NCBI GenBank assembly: GCA_023430705.1
Contig: JAEYZJ010000024.1
Location: forward strand, 1-16,519
DNA: 16,519 bases
Reading direction: 5' to 3'
Source of the DNA: Pseudomonadota bacterium
GTDB taxonomy: Bacteria > Pseudomonadota > Alphaproteobacteria > Rhizobiales > Devosiaceae
Part shown: positions 6,341 through 13,998 of the stretch, piece by piece
How the letters are laid out: every line of letters begins with the position of its first letter
Position numbering within the stretch: position 1 is the first letter of the stretch
Notes under the pieces: model-generated
Databases searched by the model: none
Told to the model about the DNA's origin: nothing
Seen by the model: the letters and a program-made list of their open reading frames with translations, nothing else
Program-made: the position numbers and the translations under genes

Positions 6341-9034
6341 CTACGCCCCGACCTGGCGCAGTTGCGGAGGTCTGCGGGCGGCGCGGCCGGAGAGGAATTG
6401 TGTGACGGCAAGGGCGCTCATCGGACGCGCGAGCGCGTAGCCCTGCAACACGGCGCAGCCCAGATTCTCGAGTATCTCGGCATGCTCCAGCGTCTCGACG
6501 CCCTCGCCCACCACCTCGATGCCCAGCGCTCGCCCGATATCGACAATGGAGGCCACCAGATTGCGCTGCGCCTCCGACGTTACGATCGGCATGACCAGCT
6601 GTCGGTCAATCTTCAGCCTCCGCGGCTTCAGCTTCTGCAGGCTGACGATCGAGGCGTAACCGGTGCCGAAGTCATCGATCTCGATGTCGATGCCGAGCTC
6701 CTTGAGCTGGTCCGCGTTGAAGCGCACGAGGTCGTCGGTCTCGTCGAGGAAGATGGATTCGACCAGCTCGAAGGATACGGTGCCCGGCTCGATGTCGAGA
6801 TGCCTGAGGCTTTCGATCAGTTGCTCGTCCTGCAGCCGCCGTGCCGAGACATTGACGGCAAGGCGACCCACCTCGATCCCCATCTCGCGCCATTGCGCGA
6901 AGGCCGCCATCGCCTTCTCGAGCACGATGCGATCGATGGTGGAAACGATGTTAAGGTCCTCGGCGACGTCCAGGAAGGCGGCCGGCCCGAGCATGCCGTC
7001 CACCGGGTGCTGCCAGCGCACCAACGCCTCCACTCCGACGATCTGCCGTGTCACCGCGTCGAACTGCGGCTGGAAATAGGGCACGAACTGATCGTGCTCG
7101 ATCGCGGCGAGCAGTTCGTCGGCGAGCCGCTTCGTCCGCACCACCTCGGCCTGCAACGCCTCGGTGAAGAACTCGTGCCGGTTCCGGCCGCGGCTCTTTG
7201 CCCGGTAGAGTGCGATGTCGGCATCGACGAGAAGCCGCGCCGGATCTGCGGCACCGCCGGTCTGGGTCGCAATACCGACCGACACTCCGCACCGGCATTG
7301 ATGGCCCTGGTAGTCCACAGGCTGACGCATCTTGACGATGATCCGCTGCGCCAAGTTCGCCAGCCCGTCGTCGCCGTTATCGGCGGTCGAGACGATGACG
7401 AACTCGTCGCCGCCGATACGAGCCACGAAATCTTCGGCCCGGGTATTGGCCCTCAGCACGTGCGAGGCATGGATGAGGGTGGCATCGCCCGCCGCGTGCC
7501 CGAGCGTGTCGTTGATCTGCTTGAACCGGTCGAGGTCGATATGGAGCAGCGCGAGCGCCGTGCCATTCCGGGCAGCGGCCTCCGCACGCTCGGCGAGCAC
7601 GCGGTCGAGGTAGCGCCGGTTCGGCAGCCCGGTCAGGCTGTCATGCAGCGAATTGTGCTCGATCGAGGCCTTGGCCGCCTCGAGTTCGGCATAGCGCAGT
7701 TCACTGAGCCGGTTGGCCTCCTTGAGGCTCTCGTTGAGGGCAACGTCGGCTGAGACGTCCCAGTTGACGCCGACGATGCGTCGCGTGCTCCCGGGGTCCT
7801 GGTAGACTGCCCCGATGGCACGTACGTTGCGCGTCACGCCAACGGGAGTGACGACACGGTATTCCGAGTGGTAGCGGCCGGTGATCGTCGTCGCGACCCG
7901 GAACTCTTCCTCCGCGCGCAGCAGGTCGTCGGGATGCACGGCGCCGCGCCAGTGCTCGTAGCCGCGCTCGCCACCATCCTGCGGCAGGCCGAACAGCGCG
8001 TTGACCCTGTCGTCCCAGATCAGCCGCCCAGTATCGAGGTCGAACTCGAACACGCCGACCGCGGAGGTCTCGAGCGCCAGCCCGAGCCGGCGCGACAGCC
8101 GCTGCAGCTCCACCTCGCGGCTCTTGAGCGTCATGAGGTGCCGCCGCCGCTCCTCCAGCAGCCGCCCCGCATAGTAGACGGGAACGCTCACCAGCGCCGC
8201 CAGCGTCAGGAAGGCGGCCCAGATCAGCCAGGAGTTGGGCGCTCGCGTCGCCCAGCCACCCTTGGGGATGGCAGCGATCTCCCAGTGGCCGGCCGGAAGC
8301 TCGATATCGGCCAGCACAGGCTTGCTGGAGAAGACTTCGCCCCGGCCGTAGAACTGAGCACCGCGCCGGCCGAGCCCGTCCCGACCGGCGATGGCAACCT
8401 CGATGCCGAGCTTTGGATCGAGCAGGCCGCTTGTCCTGTAGAGCTCCTCGACGTCGACCACGGCCGAGACGATGCCCCAGAACGCGCGGTTCTCCCCCTC
8501 GCCGGTAAAGACCGGGAAGCGGCCGATGAAGGCCTGCCCGCCCTGCACGAGTTCTACCGGACCGGCAAGCACGAGTTGACCCGTCTCGCGAGCCCGCATC
8601 ACCCCGTTGTACTGCGCTTCGTTCTTCCGGTAATCGAGCCCGAGCGCGCTCTCGTTGCCCGCCAGGGGATAGACCATCGTCACCACGAAGCCGGGCGCGA
8701 CGGCGACGTTACGCAGCTCGGATCGGCTGTCGAACAACTTGGCGGCGAGCTCGGCGAAGCGCGGCTGATCCATGTCGGGTTCGGTCGCAAGCGTAGCCAC
8801 CAGCCCGCGCACCAGCTGCAGATTGCCGGTGACATGACCCTCGAGGCGCGCGCGTACCACGCTCACCTCCTTGAGCACGTCGGCGCGTTCCTGCTCCTCG
8901 GACAGCACCTGGTTCTGCCAGTTGGCGTAGGCGCCCAGTGCGATCATCACGGCGAAGGTCAGCAACGGACCCAGCCAGCGCGCTCTCAGCGGGCCGGCTC
9001 CCAGACGTCGCAGCACCTTCCGCAGTCTCGACAA
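6341..9034 (-). CDS. Membrane CHASE-PAS-GGDEF-EAL c-di-GMP turnover protein
   Basis: This 897-residue membrane protein makes or degrades cyclic di-GMP, the second messenger that switches cells between swimming and attachment. Order: TM (about 21-37), periplasmic CHASE-like sensor (about 70-255), TM (about 268-288), PAS_3-like domain (about 318-430), GGDEF (about 460-625), EAL (about 635-880). The cyclase site is intact (GGDEF 541-545) and the inhibitory I-site RxxD is present (RAED 532-535, five residues before it). The EAL domain keeps its key groups: EAL (669-671), NVSARR (728-733), ELVES (756-760), DDFGTG (787-792), K808, E844 in GEGVET and Q864. Both activities are therefore possible. The start is TTG 9034, six bases after GGGGGAG. 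It lies 91 bp downstream of kynU on the same strand, and the CheT-like gene converges on it from the other side. Confidence 0.92.
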   Translation of the reverse strand: MSRLRKVLRRLGAGPLRARWLGPLLTFAVMIALGAYANWQNQVLSEEQERADVLKEVSVVRARLEGHVTGNLQLVRGLVATLATEPDMDQPRFAELAAKLFDSRSELRNVAVAPGFVVTMVYPLAGNESALGLDYRKNEAQYNGVMRARETGQLVLAGPVELVQGGQAFIGRFPVFTGEGENRAFWGIVSAVVDVEELYRTSGLLDPKLGIEVAIAGRDGLGRRGAQFYGRGEVFSSKPVLADIELPAGHWEIAAIPKGGWATRAPNSWLIWAAFLTLAALVSVPVYYAGRLLEERRRHLMTLKSREVELQRLSRRLGLALETSAVGVFEFDLDTGRLIWDDRVNALFGLPQDGGERGYEHWRGAVHPDDLLRAEEEFRVATTITGRYHSEYRVVTPVGVTRNVRAIGAVYQDPGSTRRIVGVNWDVSADVALNESLKEANRLSELRYAELEAAKASIEHNSLHDSLTGLPNRRYLDRVLAERAEAAARNGTALALLHIDLDRFKQINDTLGHAAGDATLIHASHVLRANTRAEDFVARIGGDEFVIVSTADNGDDGLANLAQRIIVKMRQPVDYQGHQCRCGVSVGIATQTGGAADPARLLVDADIALYRAKSRGRNRHEFFTEALQAEVVRTKRLADELLAAIEHDQFVPYFQPQFDAVTRQIVGVEALVRWQHPVDGMLGPAAFLDVAEDLNIVSTIDRIVLEKAMAAFAQWREMGIEVGRLAVNVSARRLQDEQLIESLRHLDIEPGTVSFELVESIFLDETDDLVRFNADQLKELGIDIEIDDFGTGYASIVSLQKLKPRRLKIDRQLVMPIVTSEAQRNLVASIVDIGRALGIEVVGEGVETLEHAEILENLGCAVLQGYALARPMSALAVTQFLSGRAARRPPQLRQVGA

Positions 9035-9040
9035 ATGGCG

Positions 9041-9047
9041 CTCCCCC
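9041..9047 (-). promoter_or_regulatory. Shine-Dalgarno deciding a TTG start
   Basis: GGGGGAG on the minus strand is six bases from TTG 9034. No ATG in the frame is near; the first membrane helix follows at residue 21 of the TTG-initiated protein. This supports TTG as the start of the GGDEF-EAL gene. Confidence 0.55.
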
Positions 9048-9075
9048 AGGCCCCACGGACGATTCTGGGGACGAC

Positions 9076-9095
9076 GTTAACGGTGACGCCTTAAC
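9076..9095. promoter_or_regulatory. Inverted repeat GTTAA-N10-TTAAC upstream of the GGDEF-EAL gene
   Basis: Perfect 5-bp arms in the 91-bp gap between kynU and the GGDEF-EAL gene, about 42-61 bp before the TTG start. The position would suit an operator or promoter element. The spacing (N10) does not fit the CtrA consensus (N7). Confidence 0.25.
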
Positions 9096-9125
9096 TTTGG
9101 CTTTCGCGGGTGCATGCGATTTCGG

Positions 9126-10346
9126 CTAGACGACCTTTGCCCGCTGCCTGAAACGGGGCTGGTCCCACTCGCCGCTGCGCAACACCTCGCTGACGATCTG
9201 CGCGGCCCGCTCCACGTCGGCATGGCTGAGGTAGAGCGGGGTCAGGCCGAAGCGCAGGATGTCGGGTTCGCGAAAATCGCCGATCACCCCTCGCGCGATG
9301 AGCGCCTGCACCACCGCATAGGCGTGTGGATGACGCAGCGAGACCTGTGTTCCCCGGCGCGACGGCACGCGCGGTGTGAGCAACTGAAGCTCCGGCGCGC
9401 TTTCCAGGACGAGGGCAGTGAAGATGTCGAACAACCGGTCTGCCTTTGCCCTGAGTTCGGACATCTGAACGCCCTCGAAGACATCGAGCGCGGCGTCCAG
9501 CGCCGACATGGAGAGGACCGGCGGCGTCCCCACGCGCATGGCCGAAATCCCCTCCGCTGGCCGGTAGCTCGCCGCAAAAGTAAAAGGCTCCGCGTGCCCC
9601 AGCCATCCGGTGAGCGGCTGGCGCAGACCCTGGAGATGGAGCGGGGCGACAAAAACGAACGCCGGCGCGCCGGGTCCGCCGTTGAGGTACTTGTACCCGC
9701 AGCCAACCGCGAAGTCGGCCTCCGCAGCAGTCAAGTCCACCGGGAACGCTCCGGCGGAATGGCACAGATCCCAGATGGTCAGCGCTCCCGTCCCGTGCGC
9801 CGCCCCCGTCAGCGCGGACATGTCCAGCCGCGCCCCAGTGCGGTAGTTGGTCTCGGTCGCGAGCAACACTGCCACGTCTGGTCCCAGCGCCGCCTCGAGA
9901 TCGTCGGCGTCGACCTCGCGCAACTCGTGGCCCTCCCCCAGCAACTCCGCCACCCCGGCCGAGATATAGGCGTCCGTGGGAAAGTTCCGCTTCTCGGTGA
10001 GGATCACCCTGCGATCCGGCCGGAGCCGCAACGCCGTAACCAGCACCTTGAAAAGATTGATGGAAGTCGAATCCGTCACCGTCACCGTGCCGGCCGGGGC
10101 GCCGATCAACGGCGCGATCCGGTCGCCTACGCGTCCCGGCAGGTCTATCCAGTCATGAGTGTTCCAGCTGCGGATGAGGCCCTCGCCCCATTGCGTCGCG
10201 ACCACCTCGGCCATGCGCGCCTTCACTGACAGTGGCAGCGCTCCCAGCGAGTTGCCATCCATGTAGATGACCCCGTCGGGCAGGTCGAACAGCGTCCGGG
10301 TGCGGGCGAATGGGTCAGTGCGGTCGAGTTCGGCGATATCGGTCAT
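9126..10346 (-). CDS. kynU: Kynureninase
   Basis: Kynureninase is a PLP enzyme that splits L-kynurenine into anthranilate and L-alanine in tryptophan breakdown. From ATG 10346 (MTDIAELDRTDPFARTR) the protein has 406 residues, the usual length. It has the N-terminal YMDGNSLG (28-35), NFPTD (121-125), IWDLCHSAGAFPVDL (191-205, with D193 and H196 near the cofactor) and the PLP lysine K219 in GYKYLNGGPGAPAF. The C-terminal half carries RVGTPP and the end pattern RFGLTPLY. An upstream ATG at 10406 would overlap the ATPase gene and add atypical residues. It lies 37 bp downstream of the ribose-type ABC ATPase on the same strand, so co-transcription is likely. No tryptophan dioxygenase or formamidase gene is in the window. 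The assignment is secure; the reason for the ABC linkage is not. Confidence 0.95.
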   Translation of the reverse strand: MTDIAELDRTDPFARTRTLFDLPDGVIYMDGNSLGALPLSVKARMAEVVATQWGEGLIRSWNTHDWIDLPGRVGDRIAPLIGAPAGTVTVTDSTSINLFKVLVTALRLRPDRRVILTEKRNFPTDAYISAGVAELLGEGHELREVDADDLEAALGPDVAVLLATETNYRTGARLDMSALTGAAHGTGALTIWDLCHSAGAFPVDLTAAEADFAVGCGYKYLNGGPGAPAFVFVAPLHLQGLRQPLTGWLGHAEPFTFAASYRPAEGISAMRVGTPPVLSMSALDAALDVFEGVQMSELRAKADRLFDIFTALVLESAPELQLLTPRVPSRRGTQVSLRHPHAYAVVQALIARGVIGDFREPDILRFGLTPLYLSHADVERAAQIVSEVLRSGEWDQPRFRQRAKVV

Positions 10347-10383
10347 GCCCGGAAGAAGCACCGGCGCCCCGGCCGTGTCCAGC

Positions 10384-11904
10384 CTACTCCGCTGCCGCTG
10401 TCTCATCGCTGTGGCGATGGACGGCGCCCATGACCTGTCGGCTCATCGTCTCGTAGTTGCGGTCGTTGGCGAAGCCGTCCACCAGTCGGAAGTCGTGCAT
10501 CACAAGGATGCGGTCTGCGAGTGCGACCATCTCCGGCAGTTCCGAAGAGATCAGCAGGATGGCAAGTCCATCGTCGGCCAGCTTGCCGATGAGTTCATGG
10601 ATATAGGCCTTCGTCTTGATGTCGATGCCAACCGTCGGTTCGTCGATGATCAGCAGGTCCACCTGCGCCGCGAGCCACTTGGCGAGCGAAACCTTCTGCT
10701 GGTTGCCGCCCGAAAGGTTGCCGACCGCCTGCTCGAGGCTGGGGGTGCGGATCTCAAGCTGCCTCGCGAACGGCTCAGACGCCCTGCGCTCGCCGGCGGC
10801 CGTCTGGAACCCGAGCCAGCCGGCAAGACGATCCCAGATCGTCATCGCCACGTTGAAGCGGATCGGGTGCAGCAGCACCACGCCCTCGTACTTCCGGTCT
10901 TCGCTCAGATAGCCGATGCGGTGCTTCTTCAGTGCCTGCTCGACCGAGCGGACGACTGTCGGGACGCCATCGACGGCAAGTGTTCCACCCGTCATCCTGT
11001 CCTTGCCGACCAGCGCCCGCGCCAGTTCCGTGCGGCCCGCGCCGACGAGGCCATAAAGGCCCAGGATCTCGCCGCGTCGCAGGGTGAACGAGATATCCCG
11101 ATGCCCGGCCGCCGTTGAAAGCCCCTTCACATCGAGCTTGATCGCGCCGGTCGCCTCTCGCGGCGGGCGGACAACGGCGGTGCGTTCGGCCCGCCCAATC
11201 ATCGCCTCGATCAGCCTGCCCCGCGTCATGTCCGCCATGGGCTCCCCGACCATGGTCGCCTCCCCGTCCCGCAGCACGGTGACACGGTCACACAGAGAGA
11301 GGACTTCCTCGAGCTTATGCGACACGAAGAGGATGGCCGCCCCCTGCGACTTCAGCCGATTGACCAGGTCGAACAGCGCCTCGGCCTCCTCGCCGGTGAG
11401 GGAGGCCGTGGGCTCATCGAGCAGGAGCACCTTAGCCTCGTGACTGAGGGCCTTGGCAATCTCGACCATCTGCATCTGCGCAACGCTGAGATGCCGGACC
11501 TCGGTGCGGGTGTCGATGTTGAGGCCGATCATATCGAGATACTTCTTGGCCTCGACGTTGGCCCTGGCGTAGTCGACCAAGCCCGCCCGGCGCGGCAGGT
11601 TCTCGAGCAGGATGTTCTCGGCCACCGAGAAGCGCGGAATGAGGTTGCGTTCCTGGTGCACGGCTGAGATGCCGAGCCGGATCGCATCGCGCGGTGAATG
11701 AAACTCGATCGGCTTCCCGTCGAGCAGCAGCCTCCCTCCATCCGGCCGGTGGACACCGGTGATGATCTTGATGAGCGTGGACTTGCCCGCTCCGTTCTCG
11801 CCCATCAGCGCATGCACCTCGCCCGATCGCAATTCGATCGATGCCCCCTTCAGCGCGCGCACACCGGGGAAGGACTTGCTGGCGGCTTCGACGACGAGCA
11901 CCAT
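10384..11904 (-). CDS. Ribose-type ABC importer, double ATPase subunit
   Basis: This cytoplasmic ATPase of 506 residues powers the importer and has two fused ATP-binding domains, as in RbsA/XylG/MglA. Domain 1 has an intact Walker A (GENGAGKST, about 35-43), the variant signature LSVAQMQMVEI usual for this family, and Walker B LLLDEPTASL. Domain 2 has the family's degenerate Walker A (GLVGAGRTEL), the signature LSGGNQQKV and Walker B LLIIDEPTVGID. The start ATG 11904 shares one base with the stop of the preceding permease (TGATG), so the genes are translationally coupled. The gene for kynureninase follows after 37 bp. The substrate cannot be read from an ATPase; the sugar label is by family only. 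Confidence 0.95.
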   Translation of the reverse strand: MVLVVEAASKSFPGVRALKGASIELRSGEVHALMGENGAGKSTLIKIITGVHRPDGGRLLLDGKPIEFHSPRDAIRLGISAVHQERNLIPRFSVAENILLENLPRRAGLVDYARANVEAKKYLDMIGLNIDTRTEVRHLSVAQMQMVEIAKALSHEAKVLLLDEPTASLTGEEAEALFDLVNRLKSQGAAILFVSHKLEEVLSLCDRVTVLRDGEATMVGEPMADMTRGRLIEAMIGRAERTAVVRPPREATGAIKLDVKGLSTAAGHRDISFTLRRGEILGLYGLVGAGRTELARALVGKDRMTGGTLAVDGVPTVVRSVEQALKKHRIGYLSEDRKYEGVVLLHPIRFNVAMTIWDRLAGWLGFQTAAGERRASEPFARQLEIRTPSLEQAVGNLSGGNQQKVSLAKWLAAQVDLLIIDEPTVGIDIKTKAYIHELIGKLADDGLAILLISSELPEMVALADRILVMHDFRLVDGFANDRNYETMSRQVMGAVHRHSDETAAAE

Positions 11905-12848
11905 CAGGTCTCTCCCACCCGAATGGCCCGGTAGCGGTTGAACCACACCGCGGCAAGGATCAGCGCACCGAGCAGAAACTGCACCCAGTAGGGATCGACC
12001 TTCACCAGCACCATGGCATTCTGGATCAACCCGATGAGCCCGACGGCGAGCAGTGTGCCGATGATCGACACCGCCCCGCCGGCGAGGCTCGCGCCACCGA
12101 TGATCGGAGCCGCAAAGGAGATCAGTAGCCAGTCCGAACCGATGCTTGGCTGCGCCGAGCCGAGCTGCGCGACAGCGAGAATACCTGCCATCGCAGCGAG
12201 TAGGCCCGACAGCACATGGGCCGAAATGATCGCCCGCGGCACCGAGACTCCACTGAGTTGCGCCGCGTGACTGTTGCCTCCGACAGCCAGCATGTGCCGG
12301 CCCGGAATGGTGCGGGCAAAGAACACCGCGATCAGCACGGTGACAATCAGCGGCACGATCAACAGCAGTGGGAACAGCCCGATCCGGCCGTTGCCGAAGG
12401 CGACGAAATCGACCGGCAGGTTGTAGAACGGTACGGCCTTGGTGATGCCGAGGTTGATCCCGGCAAAGGCGGAAGCTGTCGCCAGCGTGACGATGAAGCC
12501 GTTGATGCCGGTCCTCACCGTCAGCCAGCCATTGATGAAGCCGGCCGCACCACCTGCCGCCACTCCGATCAGGATCGCCGGCATGGTGGGAACGCCGAGC
12601 GCGTCCATGAGCCCGCCCGTGATGACGGCCACCAGTCCGCCCAGCGCTCCGACGGACAGGTTCATCTGCCCCACGCCCAGCATCACCATCTGCGAGTAGG
12701 CAACGAGCAGCGACACGCAGATCGACCGCAGCAGGACGAACAGGTTGAACTCGGTAAGGAAGGCAGGCGCCGACAAGGCCAAGGCCACGCCGCCGGCGAT
12801 GATGCCGACGAGGATGCCGGACCACTGCAACCTGAAGAACGCGCCCAT
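11904..12848 (-). CDS. Ribose-type ABC importer permease (second)
   Basis: This is an inner-membrane permease of the BPD_transp_2 family (RbsC type), 314 residues, rich in hydrophobic segments. It keeps the family's GGNSHAAQLSGV region that contacts the ATPase. The position usually written GIDLSVG in sugar permeases reads GQMNLSVG here, and the late conserved block reads DWLLISFAAPIIGGASLAGG. ATG 12848 shares its first base with the stop of the upstream permease (TGATG); a GTG at 12851 is an alternative that would add one residue. It pairs with the other permease to form a heterodimeric channel. The substrate is unknown. Confidence 0.92.
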   Translation of the reverse strand: MGAFFRLQWSGILVGIIAGGVALALSAPAFLTEFNLFVLLRSICVSLLVAYSQMVMLGVGQMNLSVGALGGLVAVITGGLMDALGVPTMPAILIGVAAGGAAGFINGWLTVRTGINGFIVTLATASAFAGINLGITKAVPFYNLPVDFVAFGNGRIGLFPLLLIVPLIVTVLIAVFFARTIPGRHMLAVGGNSHAAQLSGVSVPRAIISAHVLSGLLAAMAGILAVAQLGSAQPSIGSDWLLISFAAPIIGGASLAGGAVSIIGTLLAVGLIGLIQNAMVLVKVDPYWVQFLLGALILAAVWFNRYRAIRVGET

Positions 12849-13885
12849 CACGCCCTCCGCGCCTGTTCGCGGGCAACATACGCAGCCCGTCCGCGCTCGA
12901 TCAGGATGGCGAGCAGCAGGAAGACGCCAAGGAAGAGCTGCAGCCAGAAGTTGCCGATCTCGAGGACGAGCAGCCCGGAGCGGATGGTCGAAACGAGCAG
13001 GGCCCCGAGCATCGTGCCGATGACCGAAACGACGCCGCCTGCCAGCGCGGTCCCACCGATGACCGGCGCGAGAAAGCTGGGCAGCAGCCAGTCGTCGCCC
13101 GCGACGCCCGGCATGGCGGCGGCGAGCCGCGAGGTCAGCATCAGCGCGGCGGCTGCGGCAAGCGCCCCCGACAGCGCATGTACGAAGACGATCGTGCGCC
13201 CCACCGGGATGCCGCTCATCTCCGCAGCCCGGGCATTGGCCCCCACCGCAAGGATCTGGCGGCCCAGCGTCGAATGCCGGAACAGCCAGTAGAGCAGGAT
13301 GCCGATTCCGACGGCGACGAGGGCAAGGCTGGGCACGCCGAAGAATGCACTCTTGCCGAAGGCGCCGAACTCAACGGGCAGTCCGTTGAGCGGCACGGCC
13401 TTGGTGAGGATCAGCATGCCTCCCGAAAACAGCGAGGCGCTGGCGAGCGTGACCACGAAGCTGTTCACACCCGTCTTGACGATGGCGATTCCGTTGAGCC
13501 ATCCGAGCAGGGCGCCGAGCAACAGGGTGCCGGCGATGGCGACCGGGATCGGTAGCCCCAGCACCTGCATCAGGTAGCCCGAGAACATCACGGCGCAGAC
13601 GCCGATTGCGCCCACTGCGAGGTTCATCCCGCCCGTCGCCAGTACCACCATCTGCGAGAATCCGACGACTATGTCGACCGCGACCGACCGGAACAGCGAG
13701 TTGAGGTTGAACTTTGAAAGAAATCCCGGCGCGAGCGACGAGAAGGTGATCCACAGCGCGACCAGGATGATCGCGAGTCCGATCTGGGTGGAGCCGCGCA
13801 ACAGGAACGATGTCAGCGTCCGGGGCCGGGCCTTGTCCATGCCGGATGCTGGTGTCGGGCGGGGTTCAGCGTCAAGCGCGGCCAT
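12848..13885 (-). CDS. Ribose-type ABC importer permease (first)
   Basis: This 345-residue inner-membrane permease of the BPD_transp_2 (RbsC) family has a cytoplasmic N-terminus of about 30 residues and then multiple membrane helices. The ATPase-contact region reads VGANARAAEMSGIP. Like its partner, it has GGMNLAVG where classical sugar permeases have GGIDLSVG, and it shares DWLLPSFLAPVIGGTALAGG near the C-terminus, so the two permeases are paralogues of one subfamily. I chose ATG 13885 (MAALDAEPRP) because GGAAG lies just before it; ATG 13840 (MDKARPRTL) is possible. It follows the binding-protein gene after a 113-bp gap that holds a strong stem-loop. Confidence 0.9.
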   Translation of the reverse strand: MAALDAEPRPTPASGMDKARPRTLTSFLLRGSTQIGLAIILVALWITFSSLAPGFLSKFNLNSLFRSVAVDIVVGFSQMVVLATGGMNLAVGAIGVCAVMFSGYLMQVLGLPIPVAIAGTLLLGALLGWLNGIAIVKTGVNSFVVTLASASLFSGGMLILTKAVPLNGLPVEFGAFGKSAFFGVPSLALVAVGIGILLYWLFRHSTLGRQILAVGANARAAEMSGIPVGRTIVFVHALSGALAAAAALMLTSRLAAAMPGVAGDDWLLPSFLAPVIGGTALAGGVVSVIGTMLGALLVSTIRSGLLVLEIGNFWLQLFLGVFLLLAILIERGRAAYVAREQARRA

Positions 13886-13943
13886 GCATCTTCCGAGGGA
13901 GTGAGAGGGTCCGAGCGCGGACCCAAGGGTGACTGCTTTAGAT

Positions 13944-13965
13944 CCTCCGGGCCTGGGCCCGGAGG
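13944..13965 (-). terminator. Stem-loop between binding-protein and permease genes
   Basis: CCTCCGGGCC / GGCCCGGAGG is a perfect 10-bp GC-rich inverted repeat with a 2-base centre (effectively 9 bp with a 4-base loop), about 34 bp after the binding-protein stop. On the minus strand the next bases are ATCTAAAG, not a T-run, so it is more likely an mRNA-stabilising or partial terminator structure than a full stop. Such elements raise binding-protein output relative to the membrane subunits. Confidence 0.6.
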
Positions 13966-13998
13966 AAGTCGGCGATTGTCGCCACAAGCCGGAGCGGC

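Noticed and set aside
7868..9094. 408-residue plus-strand open frame opposite the GGDEF-EAL gene
   Set aside because: Shadow of the codon bias of the real gene; low-complexity His/Arg/Gln composition and no motif.
10384..11904. Degenerate Walker A (GLVGAGRTEL) and variant signature LSVAQ in the double ATPase
   Set aside because: Both are normal for the RbsA family, where the second domain's Walker A is atypical and the first signature is non-canonical.
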